DNA of 64,000 bases from Halosolutus halophilus (GCF_022869805.1 NZ_CP094974.1:372001-436000); one strand, 5' to 3'; counted from the first letter of the stretch, positions 51,121-60,448 are shown. Notes: generated from the sequence alone by a model not told the origin. Program-made: numbers and translations.

Positions 51121-51912
51121 TCAGCGGCTACTATAGGTCGCCGCGAGGTCGTCGAGAATTTCGTGGTGGTTCGTCGCGTGCGGGGCCGTCAGCGGCGAGA
51201 CGCTGATGCGGCCCTCGACGACGGCCCGCCGATCGGTTCCCTCGGGATCCGGTAACGACTCGGGGTCCATCGCCTCCCAGACGCGGTCCGTGAGGTGGAC
51301 GGCGTCGCCGTTTCGTTCGGCGTCCATCTCGTAGCGCTTCGAGGGGCGCGTGATCTCGATCGGGGCCGGTTCGCCGTCCGGCAGCGGGACGTTGACGTTG
51401 AGATAGGCGGCGTGGTCGAAGACGCCAGCGTCGAGGGCGTGTTCGGCGAGGAACGTCGTCACGCGCGCCGCTTCGGCGAAGTCCTCGGTCGTGACCTCGA
51501 ACTCGTAGTAGGGGGTCTCGTCGTCGGCGGGGACGTACAGCGAGGTCGCGATGGCAGGGACGTCGAAGAACGCGGCCTCGACGGCCGCGCTGATCGTCCC
51601 CGATCGCCCGAGGACGTACTCGCCGAGGTTCGCACCCTCGTTACAGCCCGCGACGACGAGGTCGGGAAAGGGGCCGAGTTCCGCCAGTCCGGCGACGACG
51701 CAGTCCGCGGGCGTTCCCTCGACGGCGTAGCCCAGGTCGTGCTCCCAGACGTCGACCGCGTGCGAGATCGATCGGCCGCAGGCGCTCTTGTCGCTGGCCG
51801 GGGCGACGACGGTTACGTTGGCGTGCTCGCTCAGGGCGTCGTACAGCGCCCGGATCCCGGTGCTGTCGATCCCGTCGTCGTTCGTCAACAGGATCTCGAG
51901 GTCGTCGCTCAT
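51121..51912 (-). CDS. surE: 5'-nucleotidase SurE
   Basis: A 263-residue SurE, a metal-dependent nucleoside 5'-monophosphate phosphatase. It begins MSDDLEILLTNDDGIDSTGIRAL with the metal-binding DD pair and continues VTVVAPASDKSACGRSISH, LVVAGCNEGANLGEYVLGRSGTISAAVEAAFF and YLNVNVP. The catalytic residues of the family are present. The frame is open far upstream, but ATG 51912 is the family start. It is transcribed alone. Confidence 0.96.
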   Translation of the reverse strand: MSDDLEILLTNDDGIDSTGIRALYDALSEHANVTVVAPASDKSACGRSISHAVDVWEHDLGYAVEGTPADCVVAGLAELGPFPDLVVAGCNEGANLGEYVLGRSGTISAAVEAAFFDVPAIATSLYVPADDETPYYEFEVTTEDFAEAARVTTFLAEHALDAGVFDHAAYLNVNVPLPDGEPAPIEITRPSKRYEMDAERNGDAVHLTDRVWEAMDPESLPDPEGTDRRAVVEGRISVSPLTAPHATNHHEILDDLAATYSSR

Positions 51913-52289
51913 GTTCGTTCGATTTGTCGGGGACGCGAAAAGCCCACCGCTTCCGGACACTGGCGTGTGGCTGCTCGATCGGGTTCCGATACGCTGGCCA
52001 CGAGGAGCGAATTGACGGCGTCGGCGGCAGTCGACCTCGAGCTGCGATGCCGGGCCGGATGCCGACGATCGGTGGTGGTTTCGATCTCGGTGGTGTCGGC
52101 GATCCGGCTGTCCGTCGCGACCCGAATCGGTAGCGGTACTCGAGTCGCGGCGGCACGCGACAGCCACAGGGGAGCGCGATCCCGTCGTGCGATCGACACA
52201 GTGCTGCTGGAAAATCGACGTATGCACTCGCTGCGGGACTGCCCCGCAACGGTCACGAGAGCAGTGCTCACCGATCGACGTCGTCGCGT
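51913..52289. other. 377-nt stretch without a gene
   Basis: The DNA between surE and the Rsm22-like gene shows no frame of haloarchaeal character. It should contain the surE promoter and the end of the methyltransferase-tyrA transcript. I see no repeat or strong hairpin. Confidence 0.4.
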
Positions 52290-53822
52290 CTAGGCGATCC
52301 GATCGACGATCGTCTCCTCGTCGACGACGAGGTTGTACGCCTCCTCGTCGTCGTTCCAGAGGGCGAGGATCTGCTCGAAGGCCAGGACCTCGCCGTAGTC
52401 GGCCTCGAGCAGCGCCCGGTTGAGCGAGGTCTCCCGGGTGAGGACGGCGTAGTGGTCGATCGACTCGCTGCCGTCGCTGATCTTGAACAGGGGGTTGCCG
52501 TCGTCCTCGCTCAGCGAGCGACTGAGTTTCGCCGCCACGAGGTCGATCCGGTTCGTGACGTGGCGGTCCATCTCGGCCATCCGCGCCCACTCGTCGGGAT
52601 CGAGGTCGAGGTCGATCCGCCGTCGACCGTCGAGTCGAAGCAGCGAGTAGGCGAACTGGACGTCGACGTTGACGAACTCGCCGGGTGCGTGTTCGTCGTC
52701 GCCCGCGGGCGCGGCCTCGTCGAGTCGCCGCTGGAACGACGGGACGGCGAGGTCCGGCCGGACGTCGAACGACCAGCCCCGATCGGACGGGGTCTCGCCG
52801 GGCCACAGCCGGACCGGCGGGCCGTAGACGGTGACCACGCCCGGTCGATCATGGTCGTCGCCGTCGCCATTCCCGTCGCCGACCGAGACGTCGATCCGCG
52901 TCCCTTCGAGCGCGCGTTCGACCTCGCGCAACTGGATCGCGGTGTTCCTGTCCGCCGGTGCCATCGCGAGGAGGGTCCCGTCGGGGGCGAGCAGTTCGAG
53001 GGAGCGCTCGGCGACGGCCTCCGGGTCGTCGAGTTCGCTCAGGACGTTACACGCGAGCACGAGGTCGAAGCCGTCGTCGGGCGCGGTCGGATCGAAGCCG
53101 TCGCCGCCGGCTGGGTCCGTACTGCGGCCCACTGCGGCCGGATCGAACGCCTCTACGGTCGTCCGGTGGACCGTCGCGTGGACGTTCCGGCCCGTCTCGG
53201 CGAGCAGGTCCTCGAGGACGTCCGCCGCCGCGCTCGGTTCGATCGCGTGGTAGTCGAGCAGGCCATCGTCTGGGAGGTAGTCACAGAGCCCGAGCGCGGG
53301 GCCGCCGACGCCCGCCCCGACGTCGAGCACGCGCAGGCTACGACCGAGCAGGTCCCGTTCGGCCAGATCGTCCAGCGCGTACTGGACGGCCGCGTAGTAG
53401 GCCGGCAGGTGGTAGATCGCGTACCCCGCCGCGACGTCGTCGTCGTACTCGACCGGCCGCCGCTCGAGGTACCGTTCCTTGAACCGGCGGATCGTCGATC
53501 GGAGCAGGTCGCCCGTCCCGTCCTCGTGCCAGTTGACGCCGTAGCGATCGACCAGCAGGTCCTCGAGTCGGCCCTCGTAGTCGGCGGGAAACCGTTCGAC
53601 GGGTCCGCGACGGGGGGAGACCGGTTCGTCGTCGACCGGGACGAACGTCCCGTCGTCGCGTTCGATCAGCCCGAGATCGGCGGCGTCCTCGCGGAGGTGC
53701 TGGCGGACGACCGCCGGATGCGGGGTCCCCGAGACGTAGTCGCAGATCTCCTCGGGATCGATCGGGCGGACGTTGCGCAGGTACTTCGCGTTCGACCGAA
53801 TGGCCTCCCGCTGGTCGCTCAC
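52290..53822 (-). CDS. Rsm22-like methyltransferase family protein
   Basis: A 510-residue protein of the small-ribosomal-subunit Rsm22 type. The N-terminus has a winged-helix-like segment (IDPEEICDYVSGTPHPAVVRQHL). The SAM-binding core has the glycine motif LRVLDVGAGVGGPALGL, then YHAIEPSAAA and the later LVLACNVLSELDDPEAVAERSLELL, with PDGTLLAMAPADRNTA. The C-terminal 130 residues (FVNVDVQFAYSLLRLDGRR) resemble an OB-like nucleic-acid-binding fold. RNA methylation is inferred from family only. The tyrA stop overlaps its start by 4 nt, so they are co-translated. Confidence 0.8.
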   Translation of the reverse strand: MSDQREAIRSNAKYLRNVRPIDPEEICDYVSGTPHPAVVRQHLREDAADLGLIERDDGTFVPVDDEPVSPRRGPVERFPADYEGRLEDLLVDRYGVNWHEDGTGDLLRSTIRRFKERYLERRPVEYDDDVAAGYAIYHLPAYYAAVQYALDDLAERDLLGRSLRVLDVGAGVGGPALGLCDYLPDDGLLDYHAIEPSAAADVLEDLLAETGRNVHATVHRTTVEAFDPAAVGRSTDPAGGDGFDPTAPDDGFDLVLACNVLSELDDPEAVAERSLELLAPDGTLLAMAPADRNTAIQLREVERALEGTRIDVSVGDGNGDGDDHDRPGVVTVYGPPVRLWPGETPSDRGWSFDVRPDLAVPSFQRRLDEAAPAGDDEHAPGEFVNVDVQFAYSLLRLDGRRRIDLDLDPDEWARMAEMDRHVTNRIDLVAAKLSRSLSEDDGNPLFKISDGSESIDHYAVLTRETSLNRALLEADYGEVLAFEQILALWNDDEEAYNLVVDEETIVDRIA

Positions 53823-54625
53823 GGGTTATCACCTCCAGTTCCGTCGTCGTTCGGGGTCGCCGAATCGGCCTCGTCGGGAGGCCGCGCGTTCGACTGCCAC
53901 CTGGCCGCTGCCTCGCGGTACAGCGTCGCGAGTTCGTCGGCGTCGGCCGCGGCGACGTCGGCGGCGGCCTCGGCGACGGCCTCGGCACCGTCGAACGTCT
54001 CCTGGATGTCGGCGTAGACGCGTGGCGTTCCCGCCGTCATCGTCTCCACGAGGTTCCGTAGCTCCGCGTAGATCGGCGTCTCGAACCCCTCCGGGACCGC
54101 CTCCGCCGCGAGGGCGAAGGAGAGCACGGCGGCGTGGGTCGCCGCCTGCACCGATTCCATCGCCTCGTCGTGTTCGGCCGCCGTCGTCTCGACGAGGTCG
54201 TTCCCCCGCGCCGCGAGCGCGTCGAGCAGCGCGTCGGCGGCCGGTCCGGACTCCTCGCGGACGACCGCGATCGAGCCGGGGGCGCGTTCGGGGGCGAAGA
54301 GCGGGTGTAGACTCACCCGCTCGAGCGAGGGAGCGTGTCGCGCCATCGCCTCGAGTGGGGGTTCCATCACGCCGGAGACGTCGACGAGCGCGCGCTCCGC
54401 CCGATCGGCGTGGGTCGCGATCGCGTCGACGACGTGGGCCATCGGAACCGCGATGCAGACGACGTCGTAGCTGTCGGTCCCCTCGAGTTCGGTAACGTGG
54501 CCGTCGACGGCCTCGGCCGCCGCGCTCGCGGCGACAGGATCGACGTCGGCGAACGTCACGTCGGCGTCGACGGCACCACCGAACCACGTCCCCATCGACC
54601 CCGCGCCGACGATCAGTACCTCCAT
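53819..54625 (-). CDS. tyrA: Prephenate dehydrogenase TyrA
   Basis: A 268-residue prephenate dehydrogenase of tyrosine biosynthesis. The dinucleotide-binding N-terminus is MEVLIVGAGSMGTWFGGAV, followed by YDVVCIAVPMAHVVDAI, VDVSGVMEPPLEAM and the catalytic region RVSLHPLFAPERAPGS with its conserved histidine. The C-terminal helices include the NLVETM segment before an acidic tail. It is shorter than bifunctional forms and has no ACT domain. It overlaps the Rsm22-like gene by 4 nt. Together with aroA at 61989 it points to a complete aromatic pathway in the cell. Confidence 0.92.
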   Translation of the reverse strand: MEVLIVGAGSMGTWFGGAVDADVTFADVDPVAASAAAEAVDGHVTELEGTDSYDVVCIAVPMAHVVDAIATHADRAERALVDVSGVMEPPLEAMARHAPSLERVSLHPLFAPERAPGSIAVVREESGPAADALLDALAARGNDLVETTAAEHDEAMESVQAATHAAVLSFALAAEAVPEGFETPIYAELRNLVETMTAGTPRVYADIQETFDGAEAVAEAAADVAAADADELATLYREAAARWQSNARPPDEADSATPNDDGTGGDNP

Positions 54626-54822
54626 CGGACGCGTCTACCGCCCGGCGTCGCAAAAGCAGTTCGATCGATCGGCTGGCGCGCGTGTGCGATTGCGATGACG
54701 ACCGACCGGGATTGTTGCGCCATCGTCTGGCTGGTGGCAGACCACTACCGGTTCACGTTGGCTGCTGAGAGTTCTATCGACTGCGAAACTCGTTGAGTAC
54801 CGGTCACCGATGTGCGGACGAC

Positions 54823-55122
54823 TCAGCGCATCGAAACGACCGTCAGGAATACGAGTGCGAGGAACTGCAACCCCCGCATGGCGAGCACCGCCAGTTGTGC
54901 CGTACTCGACCCGGAATAGAGCATTCCCATGCTAAAAAAGAACGACAACGCGACGAGGTTCTCGACGAACAGTATCGCGGCGAACGCGAGCAGTCCGAGC
55001 GTGAGTGGCGTTCGAAACTCCCGATAATTTCGTCCCCAGACGCTCCCCAGCACGAGGAGGAGAACGATATTCAACCCGGAAAAGACGCTTGCAGCCGTCA
55101 TCAGTGAGGTCATTTCGGCCAT
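54823..55122 (-). CDS. DUF7521-like membrane protein
   Basis: A 99-residue protein with three hydrophobic helices (FSGLNIVLLLVLGSVW, LGLLAFAAILFVENLVALSFFF and LQFLALVFLTVVSM). Short haloarchaeal membrane proteins of this type (DUF7521) are typically encoded next to an ArsR-like winged-helix gene, as here 39 nt downstream of it on the same strand. The pair probably acts as a membrane sensor plus regulator. The function is unknown. Confidence 0.72.
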   Translation of the reverse strand: MAEMTSLMTAASVFSGLNIVLLLVLGSVWGRNYREFRTPLTLGLLAFAAILFVENLVALSFFFSMGMLYSGSSTAQLAVLAMRGLQFLALVFLTVVSMR

Positions 55123-55161
55123 TGTCGATCTGGTATGTCGGTGTCTGTGTTCGCTGCTCTG

Positions 55162-55473
55162 CTACGATGGTCCGTCGTCGTTCGTGGAGTCATCATCGAT
55201 GCGGTCGGTGATTCGTTCGAACGCGTCGCGATTGTGTTCGAACCGGTCGGTGAGGAAGTACAGTGCTCCGTAGTCTTCGCTACCCGCTTCGACCACGTCG
55301 TGATCGATGAGCATATCCAGATGATGACGAACGGTGTTGTAGTCGAGGTCGAGTTCCTCGGCGAGCTGGTTGGCGTTCTGTGGCCGATCGTCGAGCTGGC
55401 GAATAATGCGCGTCCGGTTCGGCCCGCCGCGCGTTCCCGCCAACAGGTACCACAGCGCCTTCTCCATCGCCAC
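55162..55473 (-). CDS. ArsR-like winged-helix transcriptional regulator
   Basis: A 103-residue regulator. The DNA-binding helices are NRTRIIRQLDDRPQNANQLAEELDLDYNTVRHHLDMLIDHDVVE, followed by the wing GSEDYGALYFLTDRFEHNRD and an acidic end. It has no metal-binding cysteines. A TATA-like gatttac (minus strand, about 55501-55507) and a perfect 14-bp inverted repeat at 55484-55497 lie just upstream, suggesting autoregulation. It forms a two-gene unit with the DUF7521-like gene. Confidence 0.85.
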   Translation of the reverse strand: MAMEKALWYLLAGTRGGPNRTRIIRQLDDRPQNANQLAEELDLDYNTVRHHLDMLIDHDVVEAGSEDYGALYFLTDRFEHNRDAFERITDRIDDDSTNDDGPS

Positions 55474-55483
55474 TCCGGTAGTT

Positions 55484-55497
55484 GTACACTGGTGTAC
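55484..55497. promoter_or_regulatory. Perfect 14-bp inverted repeat, candidate autoregulatory operator
   Basis: GTACACTGGTGTAC has perfect 6-bp arms and a 2-bp centre. It lies between the minus-strand TATA-like box at about 55501-55507 and the regulator start at 55473, so a bound dimer would block the promoter. Confidence 0.5.
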
Positions 55498-55528
55498 CGT
55501 AAATCACCCCTACCGTTGTGGACGGTGA

Positions 55529-57004
55529 TCACGGGGCGATCGTTTTCGAAACCCACCCCGTCGCCCCGCTCGGGAACGCCTCCGAGCGTTCTTCCGGCTG
55601 ACGCTCCCCGGTGCCGTCGATAGCCCGGACGACGACCTCGTGGACTCCCTCCTGCTCGAAGACGTACCGCCACTGTCGCCAGACGTCGTCTCCGGGTAGC
55701 GGCTGCGAGAGTTCGGCATCCGCCCACGTGTCGCCCCCGTCGGTCGACACTTCGACGCGTTCGATTCCACGCGTTCCGGCGTAGGCGTGGCCAGCAACCT
55801 CGAGACGGCCGTCACCGATGCGTGTGTAGTCCCAGAGTTTGGCGACGGTGTTCACGGGTCCGGTCCCGTGCCACCCCCGCTGTTCCCAGTAGCCGTCCAT
55901 CTCCTCGTCGAGCAACTCGATCTCGTCGAGCCACTTGACGTTCGTCTCCCCCCAGTGCCCGGGGACGAGGACGCGCACGGGATGGCCGTGGGACCTCGGG
56001 AGCGGCTGCCCGTTCATCTCCCAGGCGAGGAAGGCGTCCTCGAGCGCGTCGGTCGGGAACTGGACGAAGTAGTCGTCTTCGGCCCGGAGCATCGCACAGC
56101 CACACTCTCCGTTGGGATCGGCCTCCTCCAGGAGCGGCTTGATCGGCGTCCCGGTCCAGACGGCCGTGTCCATCTTCCGGCCGTTGAGCTCCTCGCCGAC
56201 GCACCGCAAGGTCACGTACCGGTGTTCGATCGGCTTGTCGGTCAACTCCTCGAACGTGACCGTCACGTCGTCCTCGACTTGCCCGGTGAGAGTCACCGAC
56301 CAGTCGTCGGCCGGCACTCGGGGGTCGAACTCCGCGATGTCGACGTTGTAGAACTCGTCGATGGAACTGACGAGTCCGGGCAGATTGTCGCCGGCTGTGT
56401 CGAGGGATTGTTCGTCAGCCTGCTGGAGCAACCGTCTGACGGCATCGCTTATCTCCGCGTTTGCGTCGTATTCGGGATCGGGTCCGAACACCATCCGACC
56501 GAAGGCGGCCGACACGCCGACGAACGCGAGCGCACTCGTCGCCGAGACGAGGACTCGCCGCCGGGAGGGATCGTACTCGTCCGCTGTACCCGAACCGATA
56601 CCGATCCCGGAGAACGCGACCACCGGAACGGCCGCCGCGACGGCGAGCAACGGGTCTGTCGTGATCGCTGCGGTTATCCCCCAGGCGAGGACGCCCGCGA
56701 GCCCGACACCGACGACGGGCCGATCCAGCCGTCGTGCGGTCCGGAGTCCGACCAGGGCAGCGCCAGCGAGCAATCCGATCGCGATGGCGAACGAAAGCGC
56801 GATGTGCAAGAGGTGGGCCTCCTCGCCGACGTTCTGGATCATCCAGGCGACGATCGCTCCCGGCGTCGTGCGAACGACGAGCGCGTCGATGGGCGCGACG
56901 ATGAACCGTCTCGTATACCCCGTGACCGCAAACGAGCCGGCCACACCGGTGATTCCGGCCAGGATGGTGAATACTGCGTCGCTGCGGGACGGGTACGTGC
57001 TCAT
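55529..57004 (-). CDS. Membrane-anchored molybdopterin oxidoreductase (sulfite-oxidase family)
   Basis: A 491-residue protein. The N-terminal 150 residues make about four to five membrane helices (VFTILAGITGVAGSFAVTGY and later). The rest is an extracytoplasmic Moco domain of the sulfite oxidase/YedY family: YNVDIAEFDPRVPADDWSVTLTG, the Moco-ligating cysteine in YVTLRCVGEELNGR, GHPVRVLVPGHWGETNVKWLDEIEL and a C-terminal dimerisation-like beta domain (GIERVEVSTDGGDTWADAEL). The substrate is unknown; sulfite and methionine sulfoxide are precedents. ATG 57004 is preferred to 57031 as the usual MSTYPSRSD start. It is divergent from the rhomboid gene. Confidence 0.85.
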   Translation of the reverse strand: MSTYPSRSDAVFTILAGITGVAGSFAVTGYTRRFIVAPIDALVVRTTPGAIVAWMIQNVGEEAHLLHIALSFAIAIGLLAGAALVGLRTARRLDRPVVGVGLAGVLAWGITAAITTDPLLAVAAAVPVVAFSGIGIGSGTADEYDPSRRRVLVSATSALAFVGVSAAFGRMVFGPDPEYDANAEISDAVRRLLQQADEQSLDTAGDNLPGLVSSIDEFYNVDIAEFDPRVPADDWSVTLTGQVEDDVTVTFEELTDKPIEHRYVTLRCVGEELNGRKMDTAVWTGTPIKPLLEEADPNGECGCAMLRAEDDYFVQFPTDALEDAFLAWEMNGQPLPRSHGHPVRVLVPGHWGETNVKWLDEIELLDEEMDGYWEQRGWHGTGPVNTVAKLWDYTRIGDGRLEVAGHAYAGTRGIERVEVSTDGGDTWADAELSQPLPGDDVWRQWRYVFEQEGVHEVVVRAIDGTGERQPEERSEAFPSGATGWVSKTIAP

Positions 57005-57337
57005 AGCATCCAGTTCGGGAGGTGTGTTCAAGGGGGTTTTTCAAAGTCCCACCAAATTCCGTTCGGGTTCGACTCAAATCTCCGCGGAACGGCGGTCTGA
57101 AGCCTACTTCTTTCCGTCGCGATCGCTCGCTGGCGGCATATCTCCCCAGAACCCCCGTCGTCTGCGCCCACTCGTGTGCTCGTAGCCCGTCACAGCCCTT
57201 GAAACAGTTACATACCGCACCGTACGTAGGGTGCGTGCTCGGGTCCGTTCGTGCTCGGGTGGACGCGCTAACTGCCGCCCTCGATCGGGGTCCGATCGAC
57301 CAAATCTTTGTGGGTCAGCCGATCGAACGAGCAACCG
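57005..57337. other. 333-nt divergent intergenic region
   Basis: No gene is seen. A short inverted repeat, GCACC/GGTGC around gtacgtag (about 57211-57228), and two copies of gtgctcggg follow at about 57234 and 57250. The stretch should hold the promoters of the rhomboid and oxidoreductase genes. Confidence 0.35.
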
Positions 57338-59290
57338 ATGCCGATCACACCGACGCAGGCCGCCCTGGTGGTGACGGTGGTCGTCGCACTCGGATTCGTC
57401 TGGTACACGGAGGGGCGGGATCGCTGGCGATCGTTCGTCGCGGACCGGTTCGTCTACGGCGTCCCGTGGGGAACGGTGGCTACCGTCGCGATCGTCGTCG
57501 CGTTCTACGTGCTGGTCCAGAGCAGCGTCCGTCACGTGTCCGATCCGGTTACGCTGCCGTTCGTCACGTGGTCGTACTTCTATCCGACCGGGCTGCTGAC
57601 GGCCGGGATCGCCCACGCCTCGCCCGGACACGTCGCGTCAAATATGGCCGGGACGATCGCGTTCGCGCCGATCGCCGAGTACGCGTGGGGCCACTATCCG
57701 CCCTCGACGCGATCGGGAACTGCGGGAACGGACGGCGATGCGACCGCCGACGGGTGGCTCGCACGCCCGTGGGTTCGCGCCCTCGTCGTGTTTCCGGCTG
57801 CACTCCTCGCGGCGGCGTTCTTGACGGCGGTGTTCGGGCTGGGACCGGGGCTCGGGTTCTCCGGTGCGGTGTTCGCGATCGCGGGGTTCGCCGTCGTGAC
57901 GTATCCGATCCCGACGGTCGTCGCCGTCGTCGCGGCGAGCGCGGTCCAGACGCTGTACCTGGCGCTGAGTCAGCCGATCGTCCGGGAGACGATCGATCGG
58001 GGTGCGCCCGCCCCGCCGGCGTGGGCCGGGATCGGCTTCCAGGCGCACCTGCTCGGCTTCCTGCTGGGCGTCGTGCTCGGTGCCCTCCTGTTGCGCACTC
58101 GAAGGCGGCGACCGGCGGCCGAACGCGTGTTCTTCGCGACGCTGGCGGTCGGACTCGTCCAGTCGCTCTGGCTGCTCGTCTGGTCCAGCGACGACGTCTT
58201 CTACCTGTACCGCGGTGTCGGCGTCGTCCTCGTGTTCGGCCTGACGCTGGTGATCACCGTGGCGATCGCGGGCGGCACCCGTCCGCTGCCGCGGCCCCTC
58301 TCGGTCCTCCCTCGCGCACCGACGCGCCGACGGCTCGCGATCGGCTGGCTCGCCGTCCTCGCGGTCGGGCTGGTGGGGGCTGCCGTCGCGGGCGTCGTTC
58401 TGGACGAGATCCCGCTCGCCCGGACGCTCGGGCCGCTGCTCGTCGTCGCAGTCGTGCTCGCAGTGCCGGCGCTCCTCCCGTTCGTACCCGATCGGGTGTA
58501 CGCGGGTCCGGTGACGCGTCGCGGGGCCGCGATCGCGCTCCTGATCGTTCTGACGGGTCTCGTCGCCCTCCCGAGTATTCCGTTCAACCTGCTCGTCGTC
58601 GGGGGCGACGCCGTGCCCGGATCCGGTGGCGTCGAGGTCGGCGGCTACACCGTGACCTACGAGGAGAACGCGACCGCCGGCCAGACCCCGATCGTCGGCC
58701 CGGACCCCGACGACGTGGACGAGGGGGGCGGAGCCCTCGACGTTCGGCAGAGCGGCCTGATCGTCGTCAGCGACGACCGCGAGATCTGGACCGTCGTGGA
58801 GCGCGAGGCGGTCCTCGCCCACGAGGGCGACGCGACGGTCGAACTCGGCGGAATCGGCTGGCGGGAGTCCGTCGAGGCGACCCGCACCGGCTGGGACGTC
58901 GTCGGGAACGAGAGCGCCTACGCCGTCGATCTCACCGTCGACGGCGAGACGACGCGATCGTTCGCGTCCGCCCCGGTGCGGGCGGGTGCCACGATCGACG
59001 GGCACGCGATCGACGTCGATCCGACCGACGACGCGTTCCTGCTTCGCGTCACGAGCGACGGGGACGCGGTCGGCGACGCCGAGATCCCCGAGGTGAACGA
59101 GACGGCGACGATCGGTCCTGTCGAGTTCTCGACGGAGCGAGCGGCGAACGGCGAAGGCGATGCCGATGGAGGGTCCGGCGATGACGGCGAGGGCGACGAC
59201 GGCGACGCGGACGACGAGCGAGTGCGAGTATTCGCGTCGATCGACGACACCGAAGTCCTGATCGCCGAGCGCGAGACGTACGCCGACTGA
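57338..59290 (+). CDS. Rhomboid-family intramembrane serine protease with large C-terminal extension
   Basis: A 650-residue protein. The rhomboid core has an early HASPGHVASNMAGTIAFAPIAE (H-x3-H-x3-N) segment, the nucleophile motif GLGFSGAVFAIAGF with the catalytic serine, and a later histidine in GFQAHLLGFLLGVVLGALLL. It then has several more membrane helices and a roughly 200-residue extracytoplasmic domain of beta-strand type ending in an acidic region (DADGGSGDDGEG). Typical rhomboids are about 200-300 residues, so the extension is notable. Substrates are unknown. ATG 57338 (MPITPTQAALVV) matches the natural start; a longer frame opens at 57308. Confidence 0.8.
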   Translation: MPITPTQAALVVTVVVALGFVWYTEGRDRWRSFVADRFVYGVPWGTVATVAIVVAFYVLVQSSVRHVSDPVTLPFVTWSYFYPTGLLTAGIAHASPGHVASNMAGTIAFAPIAEYAWGHYPPSTRSGTAGTDGDATADGWLARPWVRALVVFPAALLAAAFLTAVFGLGPGLGFSGAVFAIAGFAVVTYPIPTVVAVVAASAVQTLYLALSQPIVRETIDRGAPAPPAWAGIGFQAHLLGFLLGVVLGALLLRTRRRRPAAERVFFATLAVGLVQSLWLLVWSSDDVFYLYRGVGVVLVFGLTLVITVAIAGGTRPLPRPLSVLPRAPTRRRLAIGWLAVLAVGLVGAAVAGVVLDEIPLARTLGPLLVVAVVLAVPALLPFVPDRVYAGPVTRRGAAIALLIVLTGLVALPSIPFNLLVVGGDAVPGSGGVEVGGYTVTYEENATAGQTPIVGPDPDDVDEGGGALDVRQSGLIVVSDDREIWTVVEREAVLAHEGDATVELGGIGWRESVEATRTGWDVVGNESAYAVDLTVDGETTRSFASAPVRAGATIDGHAIDVDPTDDAFLLRVTSDGDAVGDAEIPEVNETATIGPVEFSTERAANGEGDADGGSGDDGEGDDGDADDERVRVFASIDDTEVLIAERETYAD

Positions 59291-59386
59291 TCGAGACGCC
59301 CGATCGAACCCGCCGTGGCTCCGACGTCGGCAGCAGCCGACGCTGTTCGGACACAGGTTCTTCAGGTCAGGCCCCGAAGGCCGACC

Positions 59387-60442
59387 ATGACACGGATCGG
59401 CATCGTCGGTGCGGGTGCGGCAGCCGCAGCCGCGACGTACGCCCTCGACGAGGCGATCGACGACGCGTCCGTGACGGTCCTCGAGAAGTCCCGCGGCGTC
59501 TGCGGCCGGGCCGCGACGCGGCGGCGCGGCGACGTCGTCTACGACTACGGCGCGAACTACGTCAAATCCGAGGACGATCGGGTGGTCGACCTCCTAACCG
59601 GGACGCTCGACACCGACGGACTGGTCGACGTCGAGGAGCCGATCTGGACGTTCGACCGCGACGGGACGGTCTCGGAGGGACGGGACGCCGACGAGCACAA
59701 GTGGACCTACCGACAGGGGCTCACCCAGATCGCGAAGCGGCTGTTCGCCCGGACGGACGCGACCATCCGGCAAGAGACGCGGATAGATCGGCTGATCCGG
59801 GACGCGAACGCCGGACCTGCCGATCCCCAGTGGCGACTCGAAGACGATGACGGGGAGACGTGGGGACCGTTCGACGTGCTCTGTCTGAACCCGCCGGCTC
59901 CACAGACCGCCGAGTTGCTCCGATCGGCCGCGTGGGACGCAGACGTCCGGACGTCGCTCGTCGACGCGATCGAGGACGTCCCCTACCGGACGGTCTGGAC
60001 GGGCGTCCTCCACTACCCGTTCGAACTCGAGAAGCCCTACTACGCGCTGGTGAACGCGGACAAGGACCACGAGATCGGCTGGGTCGCCCGCGAGGAGTGC
60101 AAACCCGGCCACATCCCCGAGGGCGAGTCGCTGCTGATCGTACAGGCCAACCACGACTGGTCGGTCGCCCACTACGACGACGACCTCGGCGAAAATATCC
60201 GGGCGCTGGCGGCGATGACTGTCGATATCCTCGACGACGATCGGCTCACCGATCCCGACTGGACCGACCACCAGGGCTGGCGGTACGCACAGCCGGAGGC
60301 GGGAGTGCTCGAGGGACCGCTCCGGGCGGCGGAGGACGCGAACCTCTACTGTCTCGGCGACTGGGTCGCCGGCGAGGGACGGATCCACGCCGCGTTACGA
60401 AACGGGCTCGACGTCAGTGAGCGGATCGTACTCTCGCGGTGA
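59387..60442 (+). CDS. FAD-dependent oxidoreductase (renalase/amine-oxidase-like)
   Basis: A 351-residue flavoprotein. The N-terminal dinucleotide fold is MTRIGIVGAGAAAAAATYALDEA, then VLEKSRGVCGRAATRR, a GR motif for FAD binding, and YDYGANYVKSE. The C-terminal FAD contact is LYCLGDWVAGEGRIHAALRNGLDV. It resembles renalase-like NAD(P)/FAD oxidoreductases; the substrate is not known. ATG 59387 is the family start. It lies 96 nt after the rhomboid gene on the same strand. Confidence 0.85.
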   Translation: MTRIGIVGAGAAAAAATYALDEAIDDASVTVLEKSRGVCGRAATRRRGDVVYDYGANYVKSEDDRVVDLLTGTLDTDGLVDVEEPIWTFDRDGTVSEGRDADEHKWTYRQGLTQIAKRLFARTDATIRQETRIDRLIRDANAGPADPQWRLEDDDGETWGPFDVLCLNPPAPQTAELLRSAAWDADVRTSLVDAIEDVPYRTVWTGVLHYPFELEKPYYALVNADKDHEIGWVAREECKPGHIPEGESLLIVQANHDWSVAHYDDDLGENIRALAAMTVDILDDDRLTDPDWTDHQGWRYAQPEAGVLEGPLRAAEDANLYCLGDWVAGEGRIHAALRNGLDVSERIVLSR

Positions 60443-60448
60443 GACCGG

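Noticed and set aside
52812-53180. Plus-strand frame of 521 codons opposite the Rsm22-like gene
   Set aside because: It is antisense to a protein with a clear SAM-binding core and shows no own domain.
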